A stretch of 64,000 bases of DNA from Serratia marcescens. GTDB lineage: Bacteria > Pseudomonadota > Gammaproteobacteria > Enterobacterales > Enterobacteriaceae. Of this stretch, positions 46,217 through 55,821 are shown piece after piece. Numbering within the stretch: the first letter of the stretch is position 1; every line of letters begins with the position of its first letter. The translations under genes and the position numbers were made by a program. The stretch covers positions 1-64,000 of the forward strand of contig NZ_JARVZZ010000001.1 in assembly GCF_029846115.1 (NCBI RefSeq), given 5' to 3'. The notes beneath the pieces are model-generated. The model saw nothing but the letters and a program-made list of their open reading frames with translations. It was not told where the DNA came from and made no database searches.

Positions 46217-47110
46217 ATGAAACGCCCAGACTATCGTACGCTGCAAGCGCTGGACGCGGTGATCCGTGAGCGCGGCTTCGAGCGCGCCGCTCAAAAACTC
46301 TGTATCACGCAATCGGCGGTATCCCAACGCATCAAACAGCTGGAAAATCTGTTCGGCCAACCGCTGCTGGTCCGTACCGTGCCGCCGCGCCCTACCGAAC
46401 AAGGGCAAAAGCTGCTCGCGCTGCTGCATCAGGTGGAATTGCTGGAAGAAGAGTGGCTGGGCAACGACACCGGCGTCGATACGCCGCTGCTGCTGTCGCT
46501 GGCGGTCAACGCCGACAGTCTGGCAACCTGGCTGCTGCCGGCGCTGAAGCCGGTGCTGGCGGACTCCCCCATTCGCCTGAATCTGCAGGTGGAAGATGAA
46601 ACCCGCACCCAGGAGCGGCTACGCCGCGGTGAGGTGGTGGGCGCGGTGAGTATTCAGCCGCAGCCGCTGCCGAGCTGCCTGGTGGATCGGCTGGGGGCGC
46701 TGGATTACCTGTTCGTGGCCTCCCGCGGCTTCGCCGAGCGCTACTTCCCGAGCGGCGTCACCCGTTCCGCGCTGCTGAAAGCGCCGGCGGTGGCCTTCGA
46801 CCATCTCGACGACATGCACCAGGCGTTCCTGCAGCAGAACTTCGATCTGTCGCCGGGCAGCGTGCCCTGCCACATCGTGAACTCGTCGGAAGCCTTCGTG
46901 CAGCTGGCACGCCAGGGCACCACCTGCTGTATGATCCCACACCTGCAGATCGAAAAGGAGCTGGCATCCGGTGAACTGATCGATCTGACGCCGGGGCTGT
47001 ACCAGCGCCGCATGCTGTACTGGCACCGTTTCGCGCCGGAAAGCCGCATGATGCGTAAAGTGACCGACGCGCTGCTGGAGCACGGTCATCAGGTGCTGCG
47101 CCAGGATTAA
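46217..47110 (+). CDS. argP: LysR-type regulator ArgP (IciA)
   Basis: 297 residues. N-terminal HTH ([32 protein letters not shown]) and a periplasmic-binding-like effector domain. ArgP responds to arginine and lysine and activates argO, which lies 1.5 kb away here, plus lysine-related genes and gdhA. A bidirectional terminator follows. Confidence 0.95.
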   Translation: MKRPDYRTLQALDAVIRERGFERAAQKLCITQSAVSQRIKQLENLFGQPLLVRTVPPRPTEQGQKLLALLHQVELLEEEWLGNDTGVDTPLLLSLAVNADSLATWLLPALKPVLADSPIRLNLQVEDETRTQERLRRGEVVGAVSIQPQPLPSCLVDRLGALDYLFVASRGFAERYFPSGVTRSALLKAPAVAFDHLDDMHQAFLQQNFDLSPGSVPCHIVNSSEAFVQLARQGTTCCMIPHLQIEKELASGELIDLTPGLYQRRMLYWHRFAPESRMMRKVTDALLEHGHQVLRQD

Positions 47111-47114
47111 AACG

Positions 47115-47145
47115 AAAAAAGGTTCGCCGCAGCGAACCTTTTCTT
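47115..47145. terminator. Bidirectional terminator between argP and yggE
   Basis: AAAAAAGGTTCGC and GCGAACCTTTTCTT pair around a CGCA loop in the convergent gap, with A and T tracts suitable for both strands. Confidence 0.9.
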
Positions 47146-47158
47146 CAACACGATAGCC

Positions 47159-47890
47159 TTACTGCGCGGCGTTGCGCTGCAGCTCGAACACCACATCCAC
47201 CTGATCGTCGAAGTGAATGCTTTGCTGCTCATAGGTTTGCGCCGCGTCGCTTTCCGCCGCCGCGCCGGCCGCCTTATACATCCGCGCCACCGGCATCGGC
47301 TGATAGTTGGCAACCCGGTAGCGAATGCTGTACACCGGCCCCAGCTTGGCGTGGAAGCCTTTGGCCAGGGATTCGGCCTGCTGAGTCGCGTTCTCGATCG
47401 CTTTTTGCCGCGCCTGCTCACGATACACGTCCGGCTTGGCGACGCCCAGCTCCACCGCGCGGATCTCGTTCAGGCCGGATTTCAGCGCGCCGTCCAGCAG
47501 CTCGTTCAGCTTGTCCAACTGACGCAGGGTCACCTGCACCTGACGCACCGCCCGGTAGCCCTTCAGCACCGACTCGCCGGTTTTCAGGTAATCGTATTCC
47601 GGCTGGGTGCGCAGGTTGGCGGCGCTGATGTCTTTCTTCTCAATGTTGTTTTTCTGCAGGAAATCAAAGTACTGCGCCACGCGCTCGTCCACCTGCTTCT
47701 TCGCCTGGGCGGCGTCTTTGGAGGAAACGCTCACTTCGATCGCCAGGGTGGCGATATCCGGCGTGGCGTCCACGCTGGCGGTGCCGGAGGTGACGACGTG
47801 CGGCCCTTCAGGCAATTCAGCCGCCTGCAGCGCCATCGGTAACGTCCCTAATCCGACCATTGCGGCCATAGCCAATGCTTTTAGCTTCAC
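47159..47890 (-). CDS. yggE: Periplasmic SIMPL-domain protein YggE
   Basis: 243 residues starting at GTG 47890, with AAGGAGACACT just upstream. A signal peptide (cleaved after about MALQAA, residue 24) precedes the SIMPL/DUF541 domain with VVTSGTASVDATPDIATL. E. coli YggE lowers oxidative stress by an unknown route. Placed between argP and argO as in E. coli. Confidence 0.92.
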   Translation of the reverse strand: MKLKALAMAAMVGLGTLPMALQAAELPEGPHVVTSGTASVDATPDIATLAIEVSVSSKDAAQAKKQVDERVAQYFDFLQKNNIEKKDISAANLRTQPEYDYLKTGESVLKGYRAVRQVQVTLRQLDKLNELLDGALKSGLNEIRAVELGVAKPDVYREQARQKAIENATQQAESLAKGFHAKLGPVYSIRYRVANYQPMPVARMYKAAGAAAESDAAQTYEQQSIHFDDQVDVVFELQRNAAQ

Positions 47891-48011
47891 AGTGTCTCCT
47901 TAATGACAGGCTGTCTCTGATCGCCGGCTTTTCCCTGTGAGAACCGCCGGATTCCTGGCATCAAACGTAGCATATCGCGCGGCGTTTTGAATTCGGATTA
48001 GTGACAAATTC

Positions 48012-48629
48012 TTATAAATTTGCCCCCTGCCAGGCCAGCTGCAGCGCGATGCCCCACATCACCAGCCCGACCAGCGCGTTGATGATGCGCTGCGCCCGCT
48101 GCGTGTTCAGCCATGGCGCCAGCCAGGAGGCCAGCAGCGCCAGCCCGAAGAACCACACCGCCGACGCGCTGACCGCGCCGAGCGCGAACCAGGAGCGCAC
48201 ATCCGCCGTCAGCTGCCCGCCCAGGCTGCCGAGCACCACAAAGGTATCCAGATAAACGTGTGGGTTCAGCCAAGTGACCGCCAGCATGGTGACCACGAGG
48301 CGCCAACGGCTCTGCGCCAGCTCCTGCGCCGCGGCCTGCGCCGGTTGCGGGCTCAAGGCGGAACGGAACGCACCCCACCCGTACCACAGCAGAAACGCCA
48401 CCCCGCCCCAGGTGACCAGCGCCAACAGCAGCGGCGAGCGGGTCAGCAAAGCGCTGCCGCCGAAAATCCCGGCGCAAATCAGCACGATATCGCTCAACGC
48501 GCACAGCGAAGCGATCATCAAATGATACTGGCGGCGAATGCCCTGATTCATCACGAATACGTTCTGCGGGCCCAGCGGCAGGATCATGGCGGCGCTCAGG
48601 GCAAAACCCTGCAAGAAGACGGCTAACAT
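48012..48629 (-). CDS. argO: Arginine exporter ArgO, LysE family
   Basis: 205 residues from ATG 48629 ([26 protein letters not shown]); 21 upstream codons are excluded. Five to six membrane helices and the LysE signature [15 protein letters not shown] are clear, with [14 protein letters not shown] in the middle. It exports arginine and canavanine; transcription depends on ArgP. In E. coli mscS follows; here the yia-like locus begins instead. Confidence 0.94.
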   Translation of the reverse strand: MLAVFLQGFALSAAMILPLGPQNVFVMNQGIRRQYHLMIASLCALSDIVLICAGIFGGSALLTRSPLLLALVTWGGVAFLLWYGWGAFRSALSPQPAQAAAQELAQSRWRLVVTMLAVTWLNPHVYLDTFVVLGSLGGQLTADVRSWFALGAVSASAVWFFGLALLASWLAPWLNTQRAQRIINALVGLVMWGIALQLAWQGANL

Positions 48630-48753
48630 GGGGATTCCTCGAATGATAAAAGGCGCCGGACGAGGGCGCGTGTCGGTCAACACGCGCATCATACGAGGAA
48701 GCGATCATTAGGTGAAATTGATGTTTCTAATCCCGCATCAGCGGAACTAATAC

Positions 48754-49572
48754 TCAAATCGGCGTGACGAACCCCAGCTCCTGCGAGATGCGTTGTGCGG
48801 TAGCCAGCACCGGTTTAATCAGGCTTTTAACGCCGATCTGCTGCAGCTTGGCGGTCGGCAACGAGACAGACACCGCATAGGGCACGCGCTGTTGAATATC
48901 GAACACCGGCGCCGCCACGCAGGAGACCCCCAGCTCGTTTTCTTCGCGATCCATCGCCATGCCGCGCTGGCGAATATCGGCCAGTTCCTCATACATCTTC
49001 GGCAGCTCGGTGATGGTATTGCGCGTCAGCGTCTGAATCTCCTGCTGATGGGTCTGCCAGTAGTGGGCTGGGTAATCGTCGTTGCCGTAGGCCATGAAGA
49101 TTTTCCCCATCGCCGAACAGTACAGCGGCATATGCTGGCCAATATAGGCGCGGGTGCGCATCATGCCGGTGGTTGGCTCCAGCTTGTAGATCAGGATGAC
49201 GTGGTCGTCTTCGCGGCTGGAGAAGTTGACCGTCTCGCCCACCTCCAGGTTCAGCTGTTCCAAATGCGGCGCGGCCACGTGAATGATATTGAGTGACGAC
49301 AGCGCCTTCTGGCCGATGGAAATGAACTTGGTGGTCAGGCGGTAGCTGCCCGGCGAAGGCGCCTGGGTCACATAGCCGCTGGTGTGCAACCCCTGCAGCA
49401 GGCGATGCACGGTGCTCTTGTTCATGCCGGCCAGCTCGGACAGATGCGCCAGTGGGCATCCGTTGGGGAAATTGCTCAGGATCTCAATCAACTGCAAACC
49501 GCGGAACAGGCTTTGGCTGCCCAGCGGTTTGTCTTTCTTGTCATCTTTCTCGTCGACGGCTTTCAGGCTCAT
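48754..49572 (-). CDS. yiaJ: IclR-family regulator YiaJ
   Basis: 272 residues. Winged helix with SQSLFRGLQLIEILSNFPNGCPLAHLSELAGMNKSTVHRLLQGL and an IclR effector domain; it matches E. coli YiaJ over nearly its full length (SSREDDHVILIYKLEPTTGMMRTRAYIGQHMPLYCSAMGK is shared almost exactly, quoted in parts). YiaJ represses the yiaK-S operon in E. coli. Here it is divergent from the ABC importer, and paired operator-like sites precede both catabolic blocks. Confidence 0.9.
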   Translation of the reverse strand: MSLKAVDEKDDKKDKPLGSQSLFRGLQLIEILSNFPNGCPLAHLSELAGMNKSTVHRLLQGLHTSGYVTQAPSPGSYRLTTKFISIGQKALSSLNIIHVAAPHLEQLNLEVGETVNFSSREDDHVILIYKLEPTTGMMRTRAYIGQHMPLYCSAMGKIFMAYGNDDYPAHYWQTHQQEIQTLTRNTITELPKMYEELADIRQRGMAMDREENELGVSCVAAPVFDIQQRVPYAVSVSLPTAKLQQIGVKSLIKPVLATAQRISQELGFVTPI

Positions 49573-49774
49573 AGCGAAAATCTCTCCAGTGTCGAACCGC
49601 CAACCGGCGCTGCGGCGAAGTCAGCAGGCTCTTTGCCGGGCATGTTACCCCAAGGCCCGCATCAGGTGAAGACGGAACGCCGTTTCATTGTCCGCAGCGA
49701 GCCAAAAATCCGCAATATTTCCCCCGCATTGAAGTGAGCCATCGGTCACACTTCCGCAAAGTAAAAAATAACCC

Positions 49775-49793
49775 ATTGTTTAATAAAAACAAT
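49775..49793. promoter_or_regulatory. Inverted repeat ATTGTTT-N5-AAACAAT
   Basis: A perfect 7 bp inverted repeat with a 5-base spacer, 66 bases left of the IclR-like operator. It may be a site for a second regulator of yiaJ or of the importer; identity unknown. Confidence 0.35.
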
Positions 49794-49840
49794 TAAAACT
49801 TCATCACCTTTGATTTAGCGCAACGAACGTCATATTATTT

Positions 49841-49870
49841 TTGAAATTGAATTTCGCATATTGAAATTTA
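49841..49870. promoter_or_regulatory. Predicted YiaJ operator 1
   Basis: GAAAT-N3-ATTTC-N7-GAAAT: an IclR-type palindrome followed by a further half-site. It is identical at 28 of 30 bases to operator 2 upstream of yiaK (54739-54768). It lies 77 bases before the importer ATPase ATG. Confidence 0.65.
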
Positions 49871-49946
49871 AAGACCAGATACTCACCAGCGGTTTAGCTA
49901 ATTTGCCCGGCATCTTCGCTCGGGCGCAACACCAGGGGCGCATCAC

Positions 49947-51500
49947 ATGGCTATGGATAATGCGGCACAACCCATCCTTACCCTCAGCCACATCGTCAAA
50001 CGATTTGGCGGCAACGTGGCGGTCAACGACGTCAGCCTGCAGGTAATGCCGGGCGAGGTTCTGGCACTGCTGGGCGAAAACGGCGCCGGCAAATCGACGC
50101 TGATCAAAGTGCTGGCGGGCGTCTACCCGCGCGACGGCGGCGATATTCGTTTTCAGGGCGCAAGCATCGCCTCCGCCGCCGCGATAAAAAGCGACAGCCG
50201 CCAGCCGATCGCCTTTATTCATCAGGATCTCGGCCTGATCGAATGGATGACGGTGGCGGAGAACATGGCGCTGGTGATGGGGTTTCCCCGCCGCTTTGGG
50301 TTGATCGACTGGCGCGCCATTCGCCGCCGGGCGGCGCAGGCGCTACAAGACGTCGGTATCGCGCTCGATCCCGATGCGCGCGTCTTCGAACTGTCGCGCA
50401 CCGAAAAATCGCTGCTGGCGATCGCCCGTGCGGTGGCGGTCAACGCCGAGTTGCTGGTGCTGGATGAACCGACCGCCTCCCTGCCCGCCAACGACGTGCG
50501 TCATCTGTTCGCCGTCATCAACCGGCTGCGCGCCAAAAAGGTCGGCATGATTTACGTCACCCATCGCCTGGACGAAGTGATCGAAATCGCCGATCGGGTC
50601 TGCGTAATGCGCGACGGGCGCTATGTCGCCGGCGGCCGCACCGCCGACTACTCCCTGCGCGATCTGGTGCAAACCATCGTCGGCGAAGCGATGGCGGACG
50701 ATCAGCGCGAACCGCTGCCGGAACATCGTCCGCCGGTGTTGCAGCTCGATAGCGTCACGGTGGGCGACATCGGCCCGGTGAGCTTCGATTTGCAGCCGGG
50801 CGAGATGCTGGCGCTGGCCGGCCTGCGCGGGGCCGGGCAAGAAGAGATCGGCCGGCTGCTGTTCGGGTTGCGTCAGGCCGACGGCGGCGCGATTCGGTTT
50901 CGCGATCGGTCCTATCAGGCGAGCTCCCCGCAGCAGGCGATGGCCTGCGGCGTTTCGCTGGTCGCGGGCGATCGCACCGGCGAAAGCCTGGTGATGTCGA
51001 TGAGCGTGCGTGAAAACCTGTTTATCAACCCCTGCGCCAGTGGCCACCGGCTGCTCTCCCGCTACGGGCGGCGAGCGGAGATCGGCGCCAGTTGGTGGAA
51101 AGTGCAGCTGTTCGACGTGCGCCCCAAGGACGTCAATATCGATATCAGCGCGCTGTCCGGCGGCAACCAGCAAAAGGTGGTGATGGCGCGCTGGATGCAC
51201 CTGGGGGCGCCGCTGCTGATCCTGGAAGATCCCACCGCCGGCGTGGACGTCGGCGCGCGCGCGGAAATCTACCACCTGCTGAATAAATCCCTGGCGGAAG
51301 GCGTGGCGGTGCTGGTGATCTCCAACGATTTCGAGGAGATCGCCCATATTTGCAACCGTGCACTGGTGTTCAACCGCGGGAAAATGGTCGGCGAACTGAA
51401 AAATCAACAGGTGTCATTCGCCAATTTATTGGAGCTGGCCTCTGCCAGCACCGGGGAAAGCGTCGCAATCACGTCAGAATCCGAGGTAGGCCATGTCTAA
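49947..51500 (+). CDS. Sugar ABC transporter ATP-binding protein, tandem ABC domains
   Basis: 517 residues with two ABC cassettes. The first has Walker A GENGAGKST (about residues 45-53) and LLVLDEPTAS; the second has a degenerate Walker A (LRGAGQEEI), LSGGNQQK and LILEDPTAGVD. It belongs to the RbsA/XylG class. The first gene of a four-gene operon downstream of operator 1; AGGGG precedes its ATG. Confidence 0.92.
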   Translation: MAMDNAAQPILTLSHIVKRFGGNVAVNDVSLQVMPGEVLALLGENGAGKSTLIKVLAGVYPRDGGDIRFQGASIASAAAIKSDSRQPIAFIHQDLGLIEWMTVAENMALVMGFPRRFGLIDWRAIRRRAAQALQDVGIALDPDARVFELSRTEKSLLAIARAVAVNAELLVLDEPTASLPANDVRHLFAVINRLRAKKVGMIYVTHRLDEVIEIADRVCVMRDGRYVAGGRTADYSLRDLVQTIVGEAMADDQREPLPEHRPPVLQLDSVTVGDIGPVSFDLQPGEMLALAGLRGAGQEEIGRLLFGLRQADGGAIRFRDRSYQASSPQQAMACGVSLVAGDRTGESLVMSMSVRENLFINPCASGHRLLSRYGRRAEIGASWWKVQLFDVRPKDVNIDISALSGGNQQKVVMARWMHLGAPLLILEDPTAGVDVGARAEIYHLLNKSLAEGVAVLVISNDFEEIAHICNRALVFNRGKMVGELKNQQVSFANLLELASASTGESVAITSESEVGHV

Positions 51501-52575
51501 AACATCCGTTAAATCAACCGCGCTGGAGCAGCGCGTCAGCCTGGCGCAGGACGGCGCCGGCCCCTGGCTGATGCAGGTTCTCACCCGCTATGGCCTGCTG
51601 CTGCTGTGCGTCGCGCTGGTCGTGCTGTTCTCACTGATCACCCCCTCTTTCGCATCGATGCTGACGCTGCAGGCTATCTTGTCGAGCAAGGCCAAAATCG
51701 CCCTGTTGGCGCTGGCGGCGACCATCCCGATGATCGTGGGCAAGATCGATCTTAACGTCGGCTTCGGCATTGTGCTGTGGCACATCCTGGCGATCACGCT
51801 GCAGGTGGAATACGGCTTCTCCTGGCAGATGGCGGTGCTGACGGTGCTGGCGATCTCGGCGCTTTACGGGTTGCTGAACGGCATTCTGGTGGCGCTGGCC
51901 GATATCGACAGCTTCGTCGCCACCCTCGGCTCCGGCACCGTGCTGTACGCCATTGCCCTGTGGCATTCCGGCGGGCGGCAGATCGTCGGCGACTTGCCGG
52001 ATGCCTTTATCGCGCTGCACCACACCGAGATCGCCGGCATTCCGATCGTGGCGTTTTACGTGCTGATCGTCGCGGTGGTGCTGTGGCTCATCACCGAGCA
52101 CACCCCGCTCGGCCGCTGCATGTATGCGGTGGGCGGCAACCCGGCGGCGGCGCGCCTGAACGGCATTTCGGTCAACCGCTTCACCATCGGCGCTTTCATC
52201 GCCTCCAGCGTGCTCACCGGTTTCAGCGGCGTGTTGATCGCCGCCGAACAGGGCGTCGGCCAGGCCAGCGTCGGCATGGACTATCTGCTGCCGGCGCTGG
52301 TCGGCGCCTTCCTCGGCAGCACCACCATTCGCCCAGGACGCGTCAATGTCTGGGGCACCGTGGTCGGCATCGCCATTCTGGCTATCGGCATCGCCGGCAT
52401 TCAGCAGTTCGGCGGTGAATTCTGGGTCGAGCCGCTGTTCAACGGCGCGACGCTGTTGCTGTCGATCACCCTGGCCGGCTATGCCCAACGCCGCCGGCTG
52501 CTCAATCAGAAAGCGGTACAACGCAGCCAGACGACGCCAACTGACAACAACAATCAGACAGCGACCCACCCTTAA
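51493..52575 (+). CDS. Sugar ABC transporter permease
   Basis: 360 residues, eight to ten membrane helices of the ribose/xylose permease family, with MIVGKIDLNVGFGIVLWHIL, AVGGNPAAARLNGISVNRF and a C-terminal FLGSTTIRPGRVNVWGTVVG. Overlaps the ATPase gene by 8 bases. A single permease, so it would act as a homodimer. Confidence 0.9.
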   Translation: MSKTSVKSTALEQRVSLAQDGAGPWLMQVLTRYGLLLLCVALVVLFSLITPSFASMLTLQAILSSKAKIALLALAATIPMIVGKIDLNVGFGIVLWHILAITLQVEYGFSWQMAVLTVLAISALYGLLNGILVALADIDSFVATLGSGTVLYAIALWHSGGRQIVGDLPDAFIALHHTEIAGIPIVAFYVLIVAVVLWLITEHTPLGRCMYAVGGNPAAARLNGISVNRFTIGAFIASSVLTGFSGVLIAAEQGVGQASVGMDYLLPALVGAFLGSTTIRPGRVNVWGTVVGIAILAIGIAGIQQFGGEFWVEPLFNGATLLLSITLAGYAQRRRLLNQKAVQRSQTTPTDNNNQTATHP

Positions 52576-52589
52576 ACCAGGAGCACACC

Positions 52590-53690
52590 ATGAAACGCAT
52601 TTGGCTGTTACCGGGGTTCACCACATTATTGCTCGCCGCATCGCCGGCCTGGGCCGACGCCTATCTCGATCAGGCCACCGCCGCCGTCGCGAAGGCCACC
52701 GCCAGCGCCACCCAGTGGGATGGCCCCACCAGCGGCCCGCAGCTGCAGGCCAACAAGAAGATCATTTTTATCGCCTCCGACATGAAGAACGGCGGCGTCC
52801 AAGGGGTGCAACAGGGGTTGAGCGAAGCGGCAAAAGCCGCCGGCTGGAAGCTGGAAACGCTCGACGGCGGCGGCTCGGTGAAAGATCAGCTGGCATCGCT
52901 CAATCAGGCCATCGCCCAGAAACCGGACGGCATCGTGATCGGCGGCTGGAACCCTAACGTCGCCAAGATCCCGCTGAAAAAGGCCGTGCAGCAGGGCATC
53001 GTGCTGACCGCCTGGCATGCGGTGCCGGAACCGGGCCCCATCGCCAAATACAATGTGTTCTATAACGTCACGTCGGACTCCAACGAAGTGGCGCGCATCG
53101 CCGCGCAATACGCGGTGGTGCAGTCCGGCGGCAAGGCGAGCGTGCTGATCTTCACCGACTCGCTGTATCAAATCGCGCTGGACAAGGCCAACGTCATGAA
53201 AGACGAGATCGCCAAATGCAGCGGCTGCACGCTGCTGGAATTCATCGATACGCCGCTGGCCGATACCGCCAACCGCATGCCGGCGATGACCTTCAGCCTG
53301 CTGCAGAAGTACGGCGACAAATTCCAATATGCGCTGGCGATCAACGATCTGTACTTCGACTTTATGGCACCGGCGCTGAAGACCGCCGGCAAAGGCGGCA
53401 AGAACGCGCCTTACAACGTGTCGGCCGGCGACGGTTCGATCTCCGCTTACCAGCGTATCCGGTCGGGCGACAGCCAGTCGGCGACGGTGCCGGAACCCTT
53501 GAAGCTGCACGGTTGGCAACTGCTGGACGAATTCAACCGCGCCTTTGCCAAGCAGCCGCCTTCCGGCTACGTCACCCCGGCGCATCTGGTGACCCGCGAC
53601 AATATCGCCGCCGACGGGGGCGCCAATAACCTGTATGACCCGCAAAACGATTATCAGGGCCATTACAAAGCGATCTGGGGCGTGAAATGA
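52590..53690 (+). CDS. Periplasmic sugar-binding protein
   Basis: 366 residues with a signal peptide cleaved after AASPAWA (about residue 22) and a type I periplasmic binding fold (KIIFIASDMKNGGVQGVQQGL, KPDGIVIGGWNP). It is longer than RbsB-type proteins and has two cysteines (KCSGCTL) that may form a disulfide. The ligand is unknown; the neighbouring lactonase and yia genes suggest an aldonate, keto-acid or lactone. Its stop overlaps the SMP-30 start (ATGA). Confidence 0.86.
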   Translation: MKRIWLLPGFTTLLLAASPAWADAYLDQATAAVAKATASATQWDGPTSGPQLQANKKIIFIASDMKNGGVQGVQQGLSEAAKAAGWKLETLDGGGSVKDQLASLNQAIAQKPDGIVIGGWNPNVAKIPLKKAVQQGIVLTAWHAVPEPGPIAKYNVFYNVTSDSNEVARIAAQYAVVQSGGKASVLIFTDSLYQIALDKANVMKDEIAKCSGCTLLEFIDTPLADTANRMPAMTFSLLQKYGDKFQYALAINDLYFDFMAPALKTAGKGGKNAPYNVSAGDGSISAYQRIRSGDSQSATVPEPLKLHGWQLLDEFNRAFAKQPPSGYVTPAHLVTRDNIAADGGANNLYDPQNDYQGHYKAIWGVK

Positions 53691-54553
53691 ACGGCGATTC
53701 ATTGCGCACGCACGCCCGGCTCGAGCGCCTGTGTTCGCCGGCGATCTGGGCCGAGGGGCCGGTGTGGCTACCGCAGGAGGATGCGGTGGTGTTCAGCGAT
53801 GTGAAAGGCAACCGCATGTTCCGCTGGTCGCGCCGGGGTGAGCTGACCCTATACCGTTCGCCGTCGCACTACGCCAACGGCAATGCGCGCGACGGCGAAG
53901 GGCGCGTGGTCAGCTGCGAACACGGGCGGCGCGGCATTAGCCGCACCGAAAGCGATGGCGAGGTACGTCTGTTGATCGATCGCGTCGACGGCAAGCGCTT
54001 TAACTCGCCGAACGACGTGGCGGTGCGTTCCGACGGCACCCTATGGTTCACCGATCCGCCCTACGGCATCATCGGCGACGAAGAGGGTTACAAATCGGAA
54101 AGCCAGGTGATCGGCTGTTATCTCTACAGCTTCGATCCGCGCGACGGTTCGCTGACCATCGCCGCCTGCGACCTGCAGCGCCCGAACGGCCTGGCGTTTT
54201 CACCGGATGAAAAATGGCTGTACGTTGCGGACATGTCGATCGTGGATTTTCCGACGCTGGGCCGCCGCGAGCTGCGCGTCTATGCGGTCAACGGCCGCGG
54301 GCTGGAAGCCGGCCGCCGTTTTGCAACGGTGGGGCCCGGATTCCCGGACGGCTTCTGCGTCGATCGGACCGGCAATCTGTTTTGCAGCTGTGCCGACGGC
54401 GTGCTGGTCTTTGATCCAGAGGGGCGGCAGATCGACAAAATCAGCGTGCCGGAACGCGTCTCCAATTGTACCTTCGGCGGCCCGAACGGCGATGAACTCT
54501 ATATCACCGCCACCACCTCGCTCTACCGCATGGTGCTGAACACCCGCGGTTAG
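53687..54553 (+). CDS. SMP-30/gluconolactonase family lactonase
   Basis: 288 residues, a six-bladed beta-propeller. The four metal ligands of the family are in place: E23 (AEGPVWLP), N109 (RFNSPNDVAV), N167 (RPNGLAFSPD) and D221 (FPDGFCVD). It would hydrolyse a sugar lactone to the acid. No signal peptide, so cytoplasmic. Overlap with the binding-protein gene ties it to import. In an ascorbate-like pathway it could open a lactone before YiaK; substrate is inference. Confidence 0.86.
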   Translation: MNGDSLRTHARLERLCSPAIWAEGPVWLPQEDAVVFSDVKGNRMFRWSRRGELTLYRSPSHYANGNARDGEGRVVSCEHGRRGISRTESDGEVRLLIDRVDGKRFNSPNDVAVRSDGTLWFTDPPYGIIGDEEGYKSESQVIGCYLYSFDPRDGSLTIAACDLQRPNGLAFSPDEKWLYVADMSIVDFPTLGRRELRVYAVNGRGLEAGRRFATVGPGFPDGFCVDRTGNLFCSCADGVLVFDPEGRQIDKISVPERVSNCTFGGPNGDELYITATTSLYRMVLNTRG

Positions 54554-54570
54554 CCGGGGTCTCGCAAGAC

Positions 54571-54600
54571 GCAGGGTGGGTTTCGATCCGCCCTGCTTTG
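54571..54600 (+). terminator. Terminator of the importer-lactonase operon
   Basis: GCAGGGTGG pairs with CCGCCCTGC (one G-T pair) around an 8-base loop, followed by TTTG, 18 bases after the lactonase stop. Confidence 0.65.
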
Positions 54601-54738
54601 TCACGTCTGAAGCACGCCATCTCCACCAAAACGTGGCGGCGATCACAAAATCACCACTTAATTTTAACGTCATGTTTTTCATGAACAATTTTACTTCCCC
54701 TTGCTTTGACTTCCCTGAACCGCCGGGATAGCATTTAT

Positions 54739-54768
54739 TTGAAATGCAATTTCGCATATTGAAATTTA
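54739..54768. promoter_or_regulatory. Predicted YiaJ operator 2
   Basis: GAAAT-N3-ATTTC-N7-GAAAT again, differing from operator 1 at two adjacent bases in the N3 spacer. It lies 42 bases before the yiaK ATG, probably overlapping the promoter. Confidence 0.65.
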
Positions 54769-54809
54769 GCGAACCAAAAACAAACGATTCGCACAGGCGG
54801 AGAACCGGC

Positions 54810-55808
54810 ATGAGAGTGAGTTATAGCGAGTTAAAACACCAATTCAAACGCGTGCTACTGGCGCGCGGCGTGGCGGAACCTATCGCCGACGACTGCGCCG
54901 GCATGTTCGCCGACACCACCGCCAGCGGCGTTTACTCCCACGGCGTTAACCGCTTTCCGCGCTTTATTCAGCAGCTGGACGCCGGCGATATCGTGCCGGA
55001 CGCCGAACCCAGCAAACTGCTGTCTCTGGGGGCGATCGAGCAATGGGATGCGCATCAGGGCATCGGCAACCTTACCGCCCGCCGCATGATGGATCGCGCC
55101 ATGCAGTTGGCCGACGATCATGGCATCGGCCTGGTGGCGCTGCGCAATGCCAACCACTGGATGCGCGGCGGCGGTTACGGCTGGCAGGCGGCGGAGAAAG
55201 GCTATATCGGCATTTGCTGGACCAACTCGATCGCCGTGATGCCGCCGTGGGGCGCCAAAACGTGCCGTATCGGCACCAACCCGTTGATCGTCGCCGTGCC
55301 CGGCAACCCGATCACCATGGTGGATATGTCGATGTCGATGTTTTCCTACGGCGCGCTGGAGCTGAACCGGCTGGCGGGCAAAACCCTGCCGGTGGACGGC
55401 GGCTTCGACAACGACGGCCACCTGACCCGCGATCCGGCCATCATCGAAGAGAATCGGCGCATTTTGCCGATGGGGTATTGGAAAGGATCGGCGCTGTCGA
55501 TCGTGCTGGACATGATCGCCACCCTGCTGTCCGGCGGCGCCTCGGTGGCGGAAGTGACGGAAGATCACCGCGACGAATACGGCGTCTCGCAGGTGTTCAT
55601 CGCGATTGAGATAGACCGGTTGATCGACGGCGACAGCCGCGATCAAAAACTGCAGCGCATCATGGATTACGTCACCAGCGCCGAGCGGGACAACCCCGAC
55701 GTCGCCATTCGCCTGCCGGGCCACAAGTTCCCGCGCATTCTGGAAGAAAACCTGCGCGACGGCATTCCGGTCGACGAGCGGGTTTGGGCGCGCATTCAGG
55801 CGCTGTAA
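54810..55808 (+). CDS. yiaK: 2,3-diketo-L-gulonate reductase
   Basis: 332 residues from ATG 54810 (GGAG 8 bases upstream), the E. coli length; earlier codons overlap operator 2. It belongs to the malate/L-lactate dehydrogenase-2 family with catalytic H44 in [12 protein letters not shown] and [10 protein letters not shown] later. YiaK reduces 2,3-diketo-L-gulonate with NADH to 3-keto-L-gulonate. First gene of the second operon. Confidence 0.93.
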   Translation: MRVSYSELKHQFKRVLLARGVAEPIADDCAGMFADTTASGVYSHGVNRFPRFIQQLDAGDIVPDAEPSKLLSLGAIEQWDAHQGIGNLTARRMMDRAMQLADDHGIGLVALRNANHWMRGGGYGWQAAEKGYIGICWTNSIAVMPPWGAKTCRIGTNPLIVAVPGNPITMVDMSMSMFSYGALELNRLAGKTLPVDGGFDNDGHLTRDPAIIEENRRILPMGYWKGSALSIVLDMIATLLSGGASVAEVTEDHRDEYGVSQVFIAIEIDRLIDGDSRDQKLQRIMDYVTSAERDNPDVAIRLPGHKFPRILEENLRDGIPVDERVWARIQAL

Positions 55809-55821
55809 CGGGAGGATCATC

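Larger units (their letters stand above)
49573..49946. other. yiaJ/ABC operon divergent control region
   Basis: 374 bases, AT-rich towards the right. It contains a perfect inverted repeat (49775-49793) and an IclR-like operator (49841-49870), listed separately. No gene. Confidence 0.5.
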
